The position numbers and the translations under genes were made by a program. A stretch of DNA of 34,799 nucleotides from Candidatus Gastranaerophilales bacterium (GTDB taxonomy: Bacteria; Cyanobacteriota; Vampirovibrionia; Gastranaerophilales; Gastranaerophilaceae), in the NCBI GenBank assembly GCA_944324235.1, contig CALUVN010000022.1, positions 1-34,799 of the forward strand. Reading direction: 5' to 3'. Positions within the stretch are counted from its first letter, which is position 1, and each line of letters begins with the position of its first letter. Below the pieces are notes generated by a model. The model saw nothing but the letters and a program-made list of their open reading frames with translations. It was not told the origin of the DNA and did not search any database. Shown one piece after another: positions 1-6,973 of the stretch.

Positions 1-33
1 GAATGTGACAGTTTAAAACTATTTTTAAGCAAT

Positions 34-66
34 AAAAAAGCCTCTCAAGAATAGAGAGGCTTTTTT
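34..66 (-). terminator. Intrinsic terminator downstream of glnA
   Basis: A 7-bp perfect stem (GCCTCTC at 40-46, GAGAGGC at 54-60) encloses a 7-base loop. It is flanked by six A on the left and six T on the right, so it can work on both strands. It lies directly after the glnA stop codon and most likely ends that minus-strand transcript. Confidence 0.85.
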
Positions 67-69
67 AAA

Positions 70-1434
70 TTAGTATCGTTCAAGATATTTATCAATTTCC
101 CATTGCGAAACGTAAGTTCTAAATGAATCCCATTCTTTCTTTTTAGAACTCATAAATTCATTAAACGCGTGTTCACCGAGAGCTGCACGTCCAACCAGAG
201 ATTTATCCAGATACTCCAAGGCTTCTGCAAGACTACCCGGAAGAGCATCAATTCTTTGTTTTTTACGTTCTTTGCTTGTTAATTTGTAAATATTGCTTTC
301 AACCGGAGCAGGCGGATCAATTTTGTTTCTAACACCGTCAATGCAAGCCTCAAGAATTGCGGCGAAAGCAAGATACGGGTTACAAGCCGGATCAGGAGAA
401 CGAAGTTCAACCCTTGTAGCGTTTCCGCGTTTTGCAGGAACTCTCAAGAGAGCACTTCTGTTTGCCAGCGACCAGGCGAGATAAACAGGTGCTTCATAGC
501 CCGGAACCAAACGTTTGTAACTGTTTACAGTCGGGTTCAAAATAGCTGTTATTGATTTGATATGTTTCAACATACCGCCTATGGAGTATTTGGCGACATC
601 GGAAAGCTGATATTCCGCATTTTCATCATAAAATGCGTTTTTACCGTCCTTGAATAAAGATACATTGCAGTGCATGCCTGAACCGTTTATACCGTAAATA
701 GGTTTTGGCATAAATGTTGCGTGCAGATTATGCAATGCGGCAATAGCTTTTACGGCAATTCTGAATGTTGCAACATTATCTGCAGCAGTAAGGACATCCG
801 TATAACGGAAATCAACTTCATGCTGACCGTCTGCTACTTCGTGGTGAGAAGCTTCAATATCAAATCCCATTTCTTGTAAGGTTAAAACAATATCAGAGCG
901 GACATCTTCACCTAAATCTTCAGGGCCTACATCATAATATCCGGCTCTGTCTTGAGTTGTTGTAGTCACTCTACCGTCTTTATCTTTTGCAAAAAGGAAA
1001 AACTCTGCTTCAGGGCCGATATTCATGGAAAAACCAAGCTTTGCAGCCTCTTTCATTACCCTTTTCAAATTGCATCTCGGACAGCCCTCAAATGGTGTGC
1101 CGTCAGCATTATATATATCACATATTAGCCTTGCAGAATGTACACCGTCCTTTTCCCGCCATGGCAGAATCTGAAAAGAGTTTTTATCAGGATAGAAATA
1201 CATATCCGAAGTTTCTATACTTCTAAAACCTTTTATAGAAGAACCGTCTAACATGATTTCATTATTCAAAGCTTTTTCGATGTGCTGGGACGGAATAGTC
1301 ATATTTTTAACCTGTCCGTTTATGTCGACAAATTGCAATTTGATAAACTTGATATTATATTCTTTTATCAAGCTTTTAATCTCATCATCGGAAAAACTCT
1401 TGTTGTCTAATCTTGTGTGCATAAATTCTTTCAT
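70..1434 (-). CDS. glnA: Type I glutamine synthetase (GSI-alpha-like)
   Basis: Makes glutamine from glutamate, ammonia and ATP; central cytosolic enzyme of nitrogen assimilation. Family signatures visible: DGSSIKGF near the N-terminus, GPEAEFFLF, HHEVADGQHEVDFRY, NGSGMHCN, and the C-terminal ELRSPDPACNPYLAFAA. The C-terminal region reads NIYKLTSKERKKQRIDALPG, as in the Bacillus-like alpha class, and lacks the NLY(D)LPPEE adenylylation loop of the beta class, so control by adenylylation is unlikely (family inference). An in-frame ATG exists at 1458, but the ATG at 1434 has a strong AAAGAGGA Shine-Dalgarno just upstream and is preferred (454 residues, close to the family's usual 440-470). A good promoter lies at 1475-1503. 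Monocistronic, with a terminator at its end. Confidence 0.96.
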   Translation of the reverse strand: MKEFMHTRLDNKSFSDDEIKSLIKEYNIKFIKLQFVDINGQVKNMTIPSQHIEKALNNEIMLDGSSIKGFRSIETSDMYFYPDKNSFQILPWREKDGVHSARLICDIYNADGTPFEGCPRCNLKRVMKEAAKLGFSMNIGPEAEFFLFAKDKDGRVTTTTQDRAGYYDVGPEDLGEDVRSDIVLTLQEMGFDIEASHHEVADGQHEVDFRYTDVLTAADNVATFRIAVKAIAALHNLHATFMPKPIYGINGSGMHCNVSLFKDGKNAFYDENAEYQLSDVAKYSIGGMLKHIKSITAILNPTVNSYKRLVPGYEAPVYLAWSLANRSALLRVPAKRGNATRVELRSPDPACNPYLAFAAILEACIDGVRNKIDPPAPVESNIYKLTSKERKKQRIDALPGSLAEALEYLDKSLVGRAALGEHAFNEFMSSKKKEWDSFRTYVSQWEIDKYLERY

Positions 1435-1474
1435 GTAGTCCTCTTTCTTCTTTTTCATTTTTGCTACGTATTTA

Positions 1475-1503
1475 ATTAGAATACTTTTTTTTAATTACGT
1501 CAA
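1475..1503 (-). promoter_or_regulatory. Sigma-70-type promoter of glnA
   Basis: On the minus strand: -35 TTGACG (1498-1503), spacer of exactly 17 bases, -10 TCTAAT (1475-1480). The predicted transcription start near 1468 gives a ~35-nt leader to the ATG at 1434, containing its Shine-Dalgarno. This favours 1434 over 1458 as the start. No NtcA-like or glutamine-riboswitch consensus was recognised. Confidence 0.65.
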
Positions 1504-1610
1504 GCATTTTTATATTAAGAATGTATAAAGACGGGCGTTTTCAGGATTTATGCAAACCTGTATTATTTTTCTAAAAATTCGTTTTAATTATTAAAAAACT
1601 AAAAAACAGC

Positions 1611-1777
1611 AAAAAAAAACTCTTTCTTTTGAAAGAGCCTTGGAATTTTTTTGTAATTCCTCGTGTGTGTAGAAGGTTAGTGTGTAGTAGGTAGTGTAAA
1701 TAGTAAGTGTGTGTGTATAAGTCTCGTGTTTATTTAATCATTTCATCAAGCATAGCGCTTACATATTAATAAAGTAT
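1611..1777 (-). ncRNA. Putative small RNA, copy A
   Basis: Read on the minus strand, the unit looks like a small RNA gene of about 165 nt. A TATAAT hexamer (1784-1789) precedes an AU-rich 5' part. Then come 60 nt without a single G (1663-1722) that include CUACCUAC and AACCUUCUACAC, a hairpin GGAAUU/AAUUCC (1642-1660), and an intrinsic terminator CTCTTTC-AAAA-GAAAGAG followed by nine T (1611-1637). The CCU motifs could pair with Shine-Dalgarno sequences. The 5' end is a guess from the -10; no good -35 is seen, but a TGTAACGAAATGTAACG direct repeat sits upstream. The architecture (unpaired C-rich motif near hairpins) recalls cyanobacterial Yfr1-like RNAs, but no homology is claimed. Confidence 0.5.
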
Positions 1778-1843
1778 TTTTGAATTATATAATTGCTATA
1801 TAACCGTATTTTCGTTACATTTCGTTACAAAGTTAAAAACAGC

Positions 1844-2012
1844 AAAAAAAAAACTCTTTCTTTTGAAAGAGCCCTTGGAATTTTTTTGTAATTCCTCGTG
1901 TGTGTAGAAGGTTAGTGTGTAGTAGGTAGTGTAAATAGTAAGTGTGTGTGTATAAGTCTCGTGTTTATTTAATCATTTTATTAAGCATATCGCTTACATA
2001 TTAATAAAGTAT
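1844..2012 (-). ncRNA. Putative small RNA, copy B
   Basis: Second copy of the same unit. TATAAT lies at 2019-2024 with the start predicted near 2012. The G-less tract is 1898-1957, the GGAAUU hairpin 1877-1895, and the terminator hairpin 1854-1871 is followed on the minus strand by ten T (1844-1853). The G-less tract is identical to copy A while the region around the predicted 5' end has diverged slightly. Each copy keeps its own terminator, so they look like two transcription units rather than one long RNA. Confidence 0.5.
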
Positions 2013-2059
2013 TTTGGGATTATATAATTGCTATATAACCATATTTTCGTTACATTTCG

Positions 2060-2185
2060 TTACAAAAGACAGGGAATTTTCGCAGCCCAATCCTTGCCGC
2101 TTTTGACATCTGTTCCCAAAAATACAAAGGCATATTCTTCTCCGTTGGTATACAATACGCCCTTAAAGTTTGAACTCTCCAAATT
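2060..2185 (-). pseudogene. Fragment of a lipase-like (alpha/beta-hydrolase) gene
   Basis: An open stretch of about 41 codons on the minus strand, without a proper start, reads ...NFKGVLYTNGEEYAFVF then LGTDVKSGKDWAAKI and stops inside the end of repeat copy B. The pattern 'aromatic-K-x-x-L-Y ... F-x-GTD ... K-D-W' resembles the N-terminal core of class-3-lipase-like alpha/beta-hydrolases (family recall, not searched). Both ends are missing: a stop lies just upstream in frame, and the right part of the domain, including the nucleophile elbow, is absent where the repeat begins. It is probably the scar of a rearrangement that also placed or duplicated the repeat. Confidence 0.4.
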
Positions 2186-2200
2186 TTAAAGTATTCATTT

Positions 2201-2221
2201 AAAAAATTCCTTTCCGGAATT
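2201..2221 (-). terminator. Intrinsic terminator after the TonB-C-like gene pair
   Basis: On the minus strand AATTCC-GGAAA-GGAATT (2205-2221) is followed by a run of T (to 2201). It lies about 55 bases past the stop of the 2275-2853 gene and is oriented to end that transcript. Confidence 0.55.
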
Positions 2222-2274
2222 CTTTGTAAAATTTATGTCTGCCCAAAAGCAGAAAATGTAATGTGTGTGCTATT

Positions 2275-2853
2275 TTATTTAAAAATTTTCCGGCTATCGT
2301 GTATCAGGTATATCGTAAACGTTGGGTAAACAAAAATATTTTTTGATGGATCTTCACGACCTGCTGTATTTATTATATAAGATATTTTATCTGCCTTTTT
2401 ATAATATCCGCTCTGAATGTTTATTCGGATAACATCATAGTCCATACCGTCTAAAAACGGTTTCGGTGGATTGTTCTTTATTATTTCAGTTATATATTTA
2501 TCAAGCTTTGGGCTGGCTTTCTTGGCTCTATAACGACCTATTGGATTGTATTTTGATATATAATCTTCATAACTTTCTGTGCTACTATATATAATCTCTA
2601 AATTTGATATGGTGCCGTCTTTATGAATTAAATACTGCAAATCTGTAAAAATAAAAGTTCGCCACGGAAATTTTCCTTGGGGTTGAAAGGCCTGTGACAA
2701 TCGGTCCGTGTACTCGGCAAAATATTGCCGGTAAGGAACATAAGTTTCTGGTCCGCCAGAAAAAAATTCAACTAAGTTTCGCGGCAATTTCTCCGCATAA
2801 GATATAGTTATGCTGCTATAAAAAATTATTAACATTAATAATATCTTTTTCAT
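2275..2853 (-). CDS. Secreted TonB-C-like protein, copy 2
   Basis: 192 residues. A signal peptide is clear: MKK, a hydrophobic stretch LLMLIIFYSSITISYA, cleavage after the Ala. The mature part contains a segment like the TonB/TolA C-terminal fold: YLIHKDGTISNLEIIYSS (strand-DG-strand-SS), then a helix with ASPKLDKYITEIIKNNPPKP and a final strand DYDVIRINIQSGYY. There is no membrane anchor and no Pro-rich spacer, so it is not a normal energy-transducing TonB; a periplasmic role is inferred. It is a tandem paralogue of the next gene, starting one base after that gene's stop, with GGGGGA as Shine-Dalgarno inside the upstream gene's last codons. N-terminal 24 residues are nearly identical between the two. 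Exact function unknown. Confidence 0.8.
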   Translation of the reverse strand: MKKILLMLIIFYSSITISYAEKLPRNLVEFFSGGPETYVPYRQYFAEYTDRLSQAFQPQGKFPWRTFIFTDLQYLIHKDGTISNLEIIYSSTESYEDYISKYNPIGRYRAKKASPKLDKYITEIIKNNPPKPFLDGMDYDVIRINIQSGYYKKADKISYIINTAGREDPSKNIFVYPTFTIYLIHDSRKIFK

Positions 2854-2854
2854 T

Positions 2855-3445
2855 TTAATCCCCCATAATTTTCCGACTGTCGTGTATCAGATATATCGTA
2901 AATAAAGGAGGATAATTTTTCTTTTTTGATGCATTATAAACACCTGCCCAATTGTAATGATAATATATTTTCTTTGATTTCTTTAAATATCCAGTCTGAA
3001 CTTCTACTTGGATAACATCATAGTCCATACCGTCTAAAAATGGTTTTGGTGGATTGTTCATAATCACTTCCATTGCATATTTATCCAGCTTCGGACTGGC
3101 TTTCTTGGCTCTATAACGACCTATTGGGTTTAATTTTGATATGTAATATTCATAACTTTCTGTGCTGCTATCTATAATCTCTAAATTTGAGATGCTCCCG
3201 TCTTTATGAATTAAATATCGTAAATGTGTAAAAATAAAAGTTCGCCACGGAAATTTTCCTTTGGGTTCAAATGCCTGTGACAATCGGTCTGTGTACTCCG
3301 CAAAATATTGCCGGTAAGGAACGTAAGTTTCTGGTCCGCCATATTGAAATTTATCTATACTTCTCGGTAATTTCTCTGCATAAGATATAGTTATGCTGCT
3401 ATAAAAAATTATTAACATTAATAATATCTTTTTCAAGTTTTTCAT
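2855..3445 (-). CDS. Secreted TonB-C-like protein, copy 1
   Basis: 196 residues. Signal peptide MKNLKKILLMLIIFYSSI... ending in SYA, mature chain starting EKLPR. It shares most of its length with the downstream paralogue, including the tract GGPETYVPYRQYFAEYTDRL, the TonB-C-like core YLIHKDGSISNLEIIDSS, and the ending TIYLIHDSRKI. The copies diverge mainly after residue 150. The TonB_C assignment is by eye and could be another small alpha/beta periplasmic fold. First gene of a two-gene operon; the promoter at 3455-3484 places the start of transcription within a few bases of the ATG, and no Shine-Dalgarno is seen. Confidence 0.8.
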   Translation of the reverse strand: MKNLKKILLMLIIFYSSITISYAEKLPRSIDKFQYGGPETYVPYRQYFAEYTDRLSQAFEPKGKFPWRTFIFTHLRYLIHKDGSISNLEIIDSSTESYEYYISKLNPIGRYRAKKASPKLDKYAMEVIMNNPPKPFLDGMDYDVIQVEVQTGYLKKSKKIYYHYNWAGVYNASKKKNYPPLFTIYLIHDSRKIMGD

Positions 3446-3454
3446 ATTATTTCT

Positions 3455-3484
3455 ATTAAATCACGCGTTTCAAAAAACTGTCAA
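3455..3484 (-). promoter_or_regulatory. Promoter of the TonB-C-like gene pair
   Basis: -35 TTGACA (consensus, 3479-3484), 18-base spacer, -10 TTTAAT (3455-3460) on the minus strand. Only nine bases separate the -10 from the ATG at 3445, so the leader would be very short or absent. Confidence 0.6.
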
Positions 3485-3505
3485 GTTAGAACATCGGCTA
3501 AAAAA

Positions 3506-5098
3506 TTAATCAATAATTATTTCTTTTTCATTTTTATAGGTTACATAACCGGGATTCGCTTTAGGAGGTTTGCGCAGGTATTTATGCTTAGTATAAACAA
3601 CCCCTATTTTAGATGAATTTGATGCACTTGAATACTGTTTTGCAAGCTCGCAGCAGGCCAAAATAACTTCATCAGGCGGGTTTGTTCCCTTTAATAAAAC
3701 ATGAGAGCCTGCACAGTCTTTTGTATGAAACCACAAATCATCATCTTTCCCAAGTTTAGATACAATATAATCATTTTGCCGATTGTTCTTGCCTACAAAA
3801 ACATTAAACCCTCCTATTTCTAACGATAAAGGCAAAGACGGTTTATTTAAGTCCTTGCGCTTTGAAGATTTATCATCCTCAAACTCTGATATAATTTCGG
3901 ACAATTCATCAATATTTTCTGCTTTTTCCAGTGAATATAGGATTTGCTCAAGATAGGCTGCTTTCATTTTTAATTCTGTACCGAGTTCGTCAAGTTTAAG
4001 TTTAGAGGTCTTATTTTTATTGTATTTTTTATAGAATAGATTTGCATTTTCTTTTAAAGTTTTGGTTTCATCAAGCTTTAATGTAATCTCTTTATTATTT
4101 TCATAATCAAAAACTGTTATCTTAGAAGAATAATCACTGTTATTGTACAAATTTGCCATAACCAAATCGCCATATAATCGGAATTTGTCATACCCTGCCC
4201 CATCCTGAGCTTGCTGTTCCATTTTGGCTAAAGAATTTTTTACTTTTTTCAACTTTTTTCGTGTCTCAGCAACGTAATTACTCTTAAGTGATGCAAGTTT
4301 TTCTTTATTCTGATGATATGCATAATAATTATCTATCATCTCATTAACACTGCTTTGGCGAATTCCGCCCTTCATCAGCTCATAAAACAACGAATATTCG
4401 GAATAATCCGCGGAGATTACCGGAGTTATATTTTCAAGCATTACAAAACTCTTAAGTTTTTCAACAGGCTGATGTTCGCATTGCTCCGCAAAGTAATGAG
4501 AAAACCAGTAAAATGTTTCGCTGAGATTTACGCCTTCAAGATTGCCGTTATATTGCAAAATATCTGTTTTATTCTGTTTGGGTGGGTACACATAAGGCAA
4601 AGTTCCGGCCATTTCACGTTCGCGGCTCTTTTCTGCACCTACGTTATGCGCACAGCCTATTATAATATTTGTATCATAATTATACAAAACAATATTTGAG
4701 TGTTTTCCCATAATCTCTATGGCAAAACAAAGATATATTTTTTCTGACAATTCATTAAAAGTTTCTATATAAAACTCGAGAATTCTTTCGTACGGAGGCT
4801 GATTAATTTTTGAGATTATTGCATTTTCGAGGTATTTTCTCAAAAGCATACAAAACATGGGAGGTTTCTGTGGAATAGAAATCCGCCGCAAATCTTCGTT
4901 ATCTTTTGACATAAAACATACATGCGCACATTGGGGATTTATATTAATGTATAGTTTTCTGGTCGATGAATTGTTTCGGATTGTTAAAATAACTTCCTTT
5001 CTTGACGGCTGCTGAATTTTTTGTATGCGCGCACCTGTGAGGAAGTCTCTGCTTTCTTCTGTGAATGCTTTTAGGGTTAAACTATCAAAACTTATCAT
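3506..5098 (-). CDS. rqcH: RqcH / NEMF-Rqc2 family ribosome quality control protein (NFACT)
   Basis: 530 residues, full length for the bacterial family once called FbpA / fibronectin-binding. It binds peptidyl-tRNA-blocked 50S subunits and recruits Ala-tRNA to add C-terminal Ala tails marking stalled chains for degradation (established for Bacillus RqcH). Visible domains: NFACT-N (about 1-200, with EIMGKHSNIVL and the REREMAGTLPYVYPP motif), a coiled coil (about 260-410, Lys/Leu/Glu-rich), and NFACT-R (about 425-530, DLWFHTKDCAGSHVLLKG and the ending KPPKANPGYVTYKNEK). The segment YERILEF (103-109) has E-R where many family members carry D-R in this region; my alignment is by eye. A -10-like TATAGT lies 11 bases before the ATG and no Shine-Dalgarno is obvious. 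Divergent from nfeD. Confidence 0.92.
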   Translation of the reverse strand: MISFDSLTLKAFTEESRDFLTGARIQKIQQPSRKEVILTIRNNSSTRKLYININPQCAHVCFMSKDNEDLRRISIPQKPPMFCMLLRKYLENAIISKINQPPYERILEFYIETFNELSEKIYLCFAIEIMGKHSNIVLYNYDTNIIIGCAHNVGAEKSREREMAGTLPYVYPPKQNKTDILQYNGNLEGVNLSETFYWFSHYFAEQCEHQPVEKLKSFVMLENITPVISADYSEYSLFYELMKGGIRQSSVNEMIDNYYAYHQNKEKLASLKSNYVAETRKKLKKVKNSLAKMEQQAQDGAGYDKFRLYGDLVMANLYNNSDYSSKITVFDYENNKEITLKLDETKTLKENANLFYKKYNKNKTSKLKLDELGTELKMKAAYLEQILYSLEKAENIDELSEIISEFEDDKSSKRKDLNKPSLPLSLEIGGFNVFVGKNNRQNDYIVSKLGKDDDLWFHTKDCAGSHVLLKGTNPPDEVILACCELAKQYSSASNSSKIGVVYTKHKYLRKPPKANPGYVTYKNEKEIIID

Positions 5099-5127
5099 AC
5101 CGACATTTTACTATAAACATACATTCC

Positions 5128-5156
5128 TTGACCTGATTTGAGCAATATGCTAAAAT
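5128..5156 (+). promoter_or_regulatory. Promoter of the nfeD-SPFH operon
   Basis: -35 TTGACC (5128-5133), 17-base spacer ending in TGC, -10 TAAAAT (5151-5156), so also an extended -10 TGCTAAAAT. Predicted start near 5163, leaving a ~24-nt leader with GAGG ahead of the ATG at 5187. Confidence 0.7.
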
Positions 5157-5186
5157 TTACATGGTAATTTGTAAGCGAGGTTATTT

Positions 5187-5606
5187 ATGGCATTATGGCA
5201 AATATTTTCCATTATAGGATTTGCGTTTTTAATCTTTGAAATGCTGACCCCTTCGTATTTTTGCCTGAACTTCGGCATTGCGGCTTTTATTACAGCTGCA
5301 ATCTCAGTATGGATTAGTGACTGGATAATACTTACAATTATTTTTGCGGTATTATCTCTTGTCCTGCTCCTATTTTTCAGGCCGTTTCTTATGAAAAAAG
5401 GCAGCAGAACTCAAACTCAGCCTGACGATGCGTATATCGGCAAAATTGCTAAAGTTACCGAAAATGTCGGACCGGCTTCCGGTACTGTATCCATTTATGA
5501 TGAAAGATGGAATGCAAGAACTCTAAACGGAGAACTTATTGAAACCGGTGCTGACGTAAAAATAGTTAAGTTAGAAAATTTAATTATGTTTGTAGAAAGG
5601 GTATAA
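5187..5606 (+). CDS. NfeD-like membrane protein
   Basis: 139 residues. Two to three membrane segments occupy residues 5-70 (IFSIIGFAFLIFEML, IAAFITAAISVWI, IILTIIFAVLSLVLLLFF). A C-terminal OB-fold domain (about 80-139) follows: YIGKIAKVTENVGPASGTVSIYDERWNA... ending VKLENLIMFVERV, typical of NfeD. It is the short form without the ClpP-like protease domain. NfeD proteins are usually encoded beside SPFH proteins and are thought to partner them in the membrane; here the SPFH gene follows after five bases. Shine-Dalgarno GAGG eight bases before the ATG. Confidence 0.88.
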   Translation: MALWQIFSIIGFAFLIFEMLTPSYFCLNFGIAAFITAAISVWISDWIILTIIFAVLSLVLLLFFRPFLMKKGSRTQTQPDDAYIGKIAKVTENVGPASGTVSIYDERWNARTLNGELIETGADVKIVKLENLIMFVERV

Positions 5607-5611
5607 AATTT

Positions 5612-6589
5612 ATGGGTATGGTGTTATTTATCTTATTAATTGCTGTAGTAATCTTTGCGGCAAAAGGAGTTATCATAGTACAACAGGCTGAAGAAGTCGT
5701 CGTTGAAAGACTCGGAGAATACAAAAAAACGCTCCACGCAGGTTTAAATTATATTATTCCGCTTATTGAACATCCGCGTACTATATACTGGAAAGTTAAC
5801 CAGAGAGGTATGGACGGTCATGTTTATTCTTATATAAAAGAACGCACCAAAATTGATATGAGAGAATCTGTTTATGATTTCCCCAGACAAAATGTAATTA
5901 CTAAAGATAACGTTTCTATCAGTATCAATGCATTACTTTACTTCCAAATCATTGATTCCGTCAGCGCCGTATATAAAATCCAAAACCTGCCTGACGCAAT
6001 TGAAAAATTGACTCAAACAACGTTAAGAAACCTCGTAGGACAGCTGGATTTAGATGAAACACTTGTTTCCAGAGATAAAATTAATAATGAATTGCGCGCA
6101 ATACTGGATGAAGCCACTAACAAATGGGGGGTTAAAGTTAACCGAGTAGAACTTCAAGATATCATCCCGCCTACAGATATCCAAACAGCTATGGAAAAAC
6201 AAATGAAAGCAGAACGTGACAGACGTGCGGCAATTCTTGAGGCTGAAGGTCTTAAAAAATCAGCGATTCTTAAAGCTGAAGGGCAAAAAGAAGCTGAAAT
6301 TAACAAAGCTGAAGGTGAAAAACAGGCTGCAATTTTAAGAGCTGAAGGTATAGCTCAAGCTCGTATCGTAGAAGCTGATGCCGAAAAGCTTGCTATACAG
6401 AAAATTGTAGAAGCTCTCTCTGATAAAGGTAAACCTGACCAATATCTTGTTGCAATGAAATATCTTGAAACTATGCAAGCTATTACCAGCGGTGAAAATA
6501 ATAAAGTAGTTTATATGCCATACGAAGCAACAGGAATTTTAAGTTCCGTTGACGGCATCAAAGAAATGTTTAAAGGTGTAAATAAGTAA
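5612..6589 (+). CDS. SPFH/Band 7 protein, paraslipin/QmcA-type
   Basis: 325 residues. One N-terminal membrane segment (residues 3-22) is followed by a Band 7/SPFH domain (about 25-190: VVVERLGEYKKTLHAGLNYI, PRQNVITKDNVSISINALLY, TQTTLRNLVGQLDLDETL). A long Ala/Glu/Lys helix (about 200-270) with repeated AEG(x)K units follows, and a C-terminal segment of the stomatin/paraslipin type. These proteins form large membrane-associated rings that organise membrane domains and protease partners. Directly downstream of nfeD, the classic pair; translational coupling is likely given the five-base gap. Confidence 0.92.
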   Translation: MGMVLFILLIAVVIFAAKGVIIVQQAEEVVVERLGEYKKTLHAGLNYIIPLIEHPRTIYWKVNQRGMDGHVYSYIKERTKIDMRESVYDFPRQNVITKDNVSISINALLYFQIIDSVSAVYKIQNLPDAIEKLTQTTLRNLVGQLDLDETLVSRDKINNELRAILDEATNKWGVKVNRVELQDIIPPTDIQTAMEKQMKAERDRRAAILEAEGLKKSAILKAEGQKEAEINKAEGEKQAAILRAEGIAQARIVEADAEKLAIQKIVEALSDKGKPDQYLVAMKYLETMQAITSGENNKVVYMPYEATGILSSVDGIKEMFKGVNK

Positions 6590-6616
6590 TAAAAAAAGAA
6601 GAATAGTGAGGGAAAA

Positions 6617-6889
6617 ATGGAACCATTACCTACAATTAGATTATTAATTGCAACAATAGAACAATTTATTGAAGGAGATTTAATTATTCCGGACAATATG
6701 AAATTTGACAGCAATGAACCTGATAATATTTTATTTTATATCATTAACAGCGGTTTAAATTTTGTATCTTTAAAAAATTGTGAAATAAAAGACAGAAAAA
6801 ACCTTGCGTTCAGACCTGACCGTGCACGTCTGGTTCACGTTAATATGCTGAATATTTCATCTATTCAAATTGTTGATAATGTAGACTAA
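6617..6889 (+). CDS. Small hypothetical protein in the nfeD-SPFH operon
   Basis: 90 residues, no recognised family. No signal peptide or membrane segment; mixed alpha/beta composition with RLLIATIEQFIEGDLIIPDN at the N-terminus and a short C-terminal strand region RARLVHVNMLNISSIQIVDN. Start supported by GAGGG about six bases before the ATG. It follows the SPFH gene after 27 bases with no terminator between, so probably the third gene of the operon. Its compactness suggests a cytosolic accessory of the SPFH/NfeD complex, which is inference from position only. Confidence 0.75.
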   Translation: MEPLPTIRLLIATIEQFIEGDLIIPDNMKFDSNEPDNILFYIINSGLNFVSLKNCEIKDRKNLAFRPDRARLVHVNMLNISSIQIVDNVD

Positions 6890-6973
6890 TATCTAAAAAT
6901 AATTGAATAAAACATCTGAAAAGGAGAAATTTTCTTTAAGAATAACTGCTGAAATTAATTAAAACGGTAAATT

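Larger units (their letters stand above)
1602..2066. repeat. Tandem direct duplication of a ~230-bp non-coding unit
   Basis: Copy A is 1602-1831 and copy B is 1835-2066, separated by three bases. By eye they differ at about six substitutions and two single-base indels. All the substitutions fall in the right half (1730-1831 / 1965-2066); the ~110 bp from the GGAATT hairpin through the GT-rich tract are identical. Each unit holds, left to right on the plus strand, an A-run, CTCTTTC-TTTT-GAAAGAG, a GGAATT...AATTCC palindrome, a GT-rich tract without any C, an AT-rich part with TATATAAT-like sequence, and a direct repeat TTTCGTTACA-TTTCGTTACA. No long ORF on either strand. Copy B abuts a truncated gene fragment (2060-2185). 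This unit plus the fragment fills most of the 1459-2274 gene gap. Confidence 0.95.

Noticed and set aside
1435-1610. Glutamine riboswitch upstream of glnA
   Set aside because: The predicted leader is only about 35 nt and no glnA-motif core was recognised.
1730-1753. Seven-codon ORF (MLDEMIK) in copy A of the repeat, MLNKMIK in copy B
   Set aside because: No Shine-Dalgarno, and two of seven codons changed amino acid between copies; too short to claim as a leader peptide.
1602-2066. CRISPR array or insertion sequence
   Set aside because: Only two long units with three bases between them, no spacers, no transposase and no clear terminal inverted repeats.
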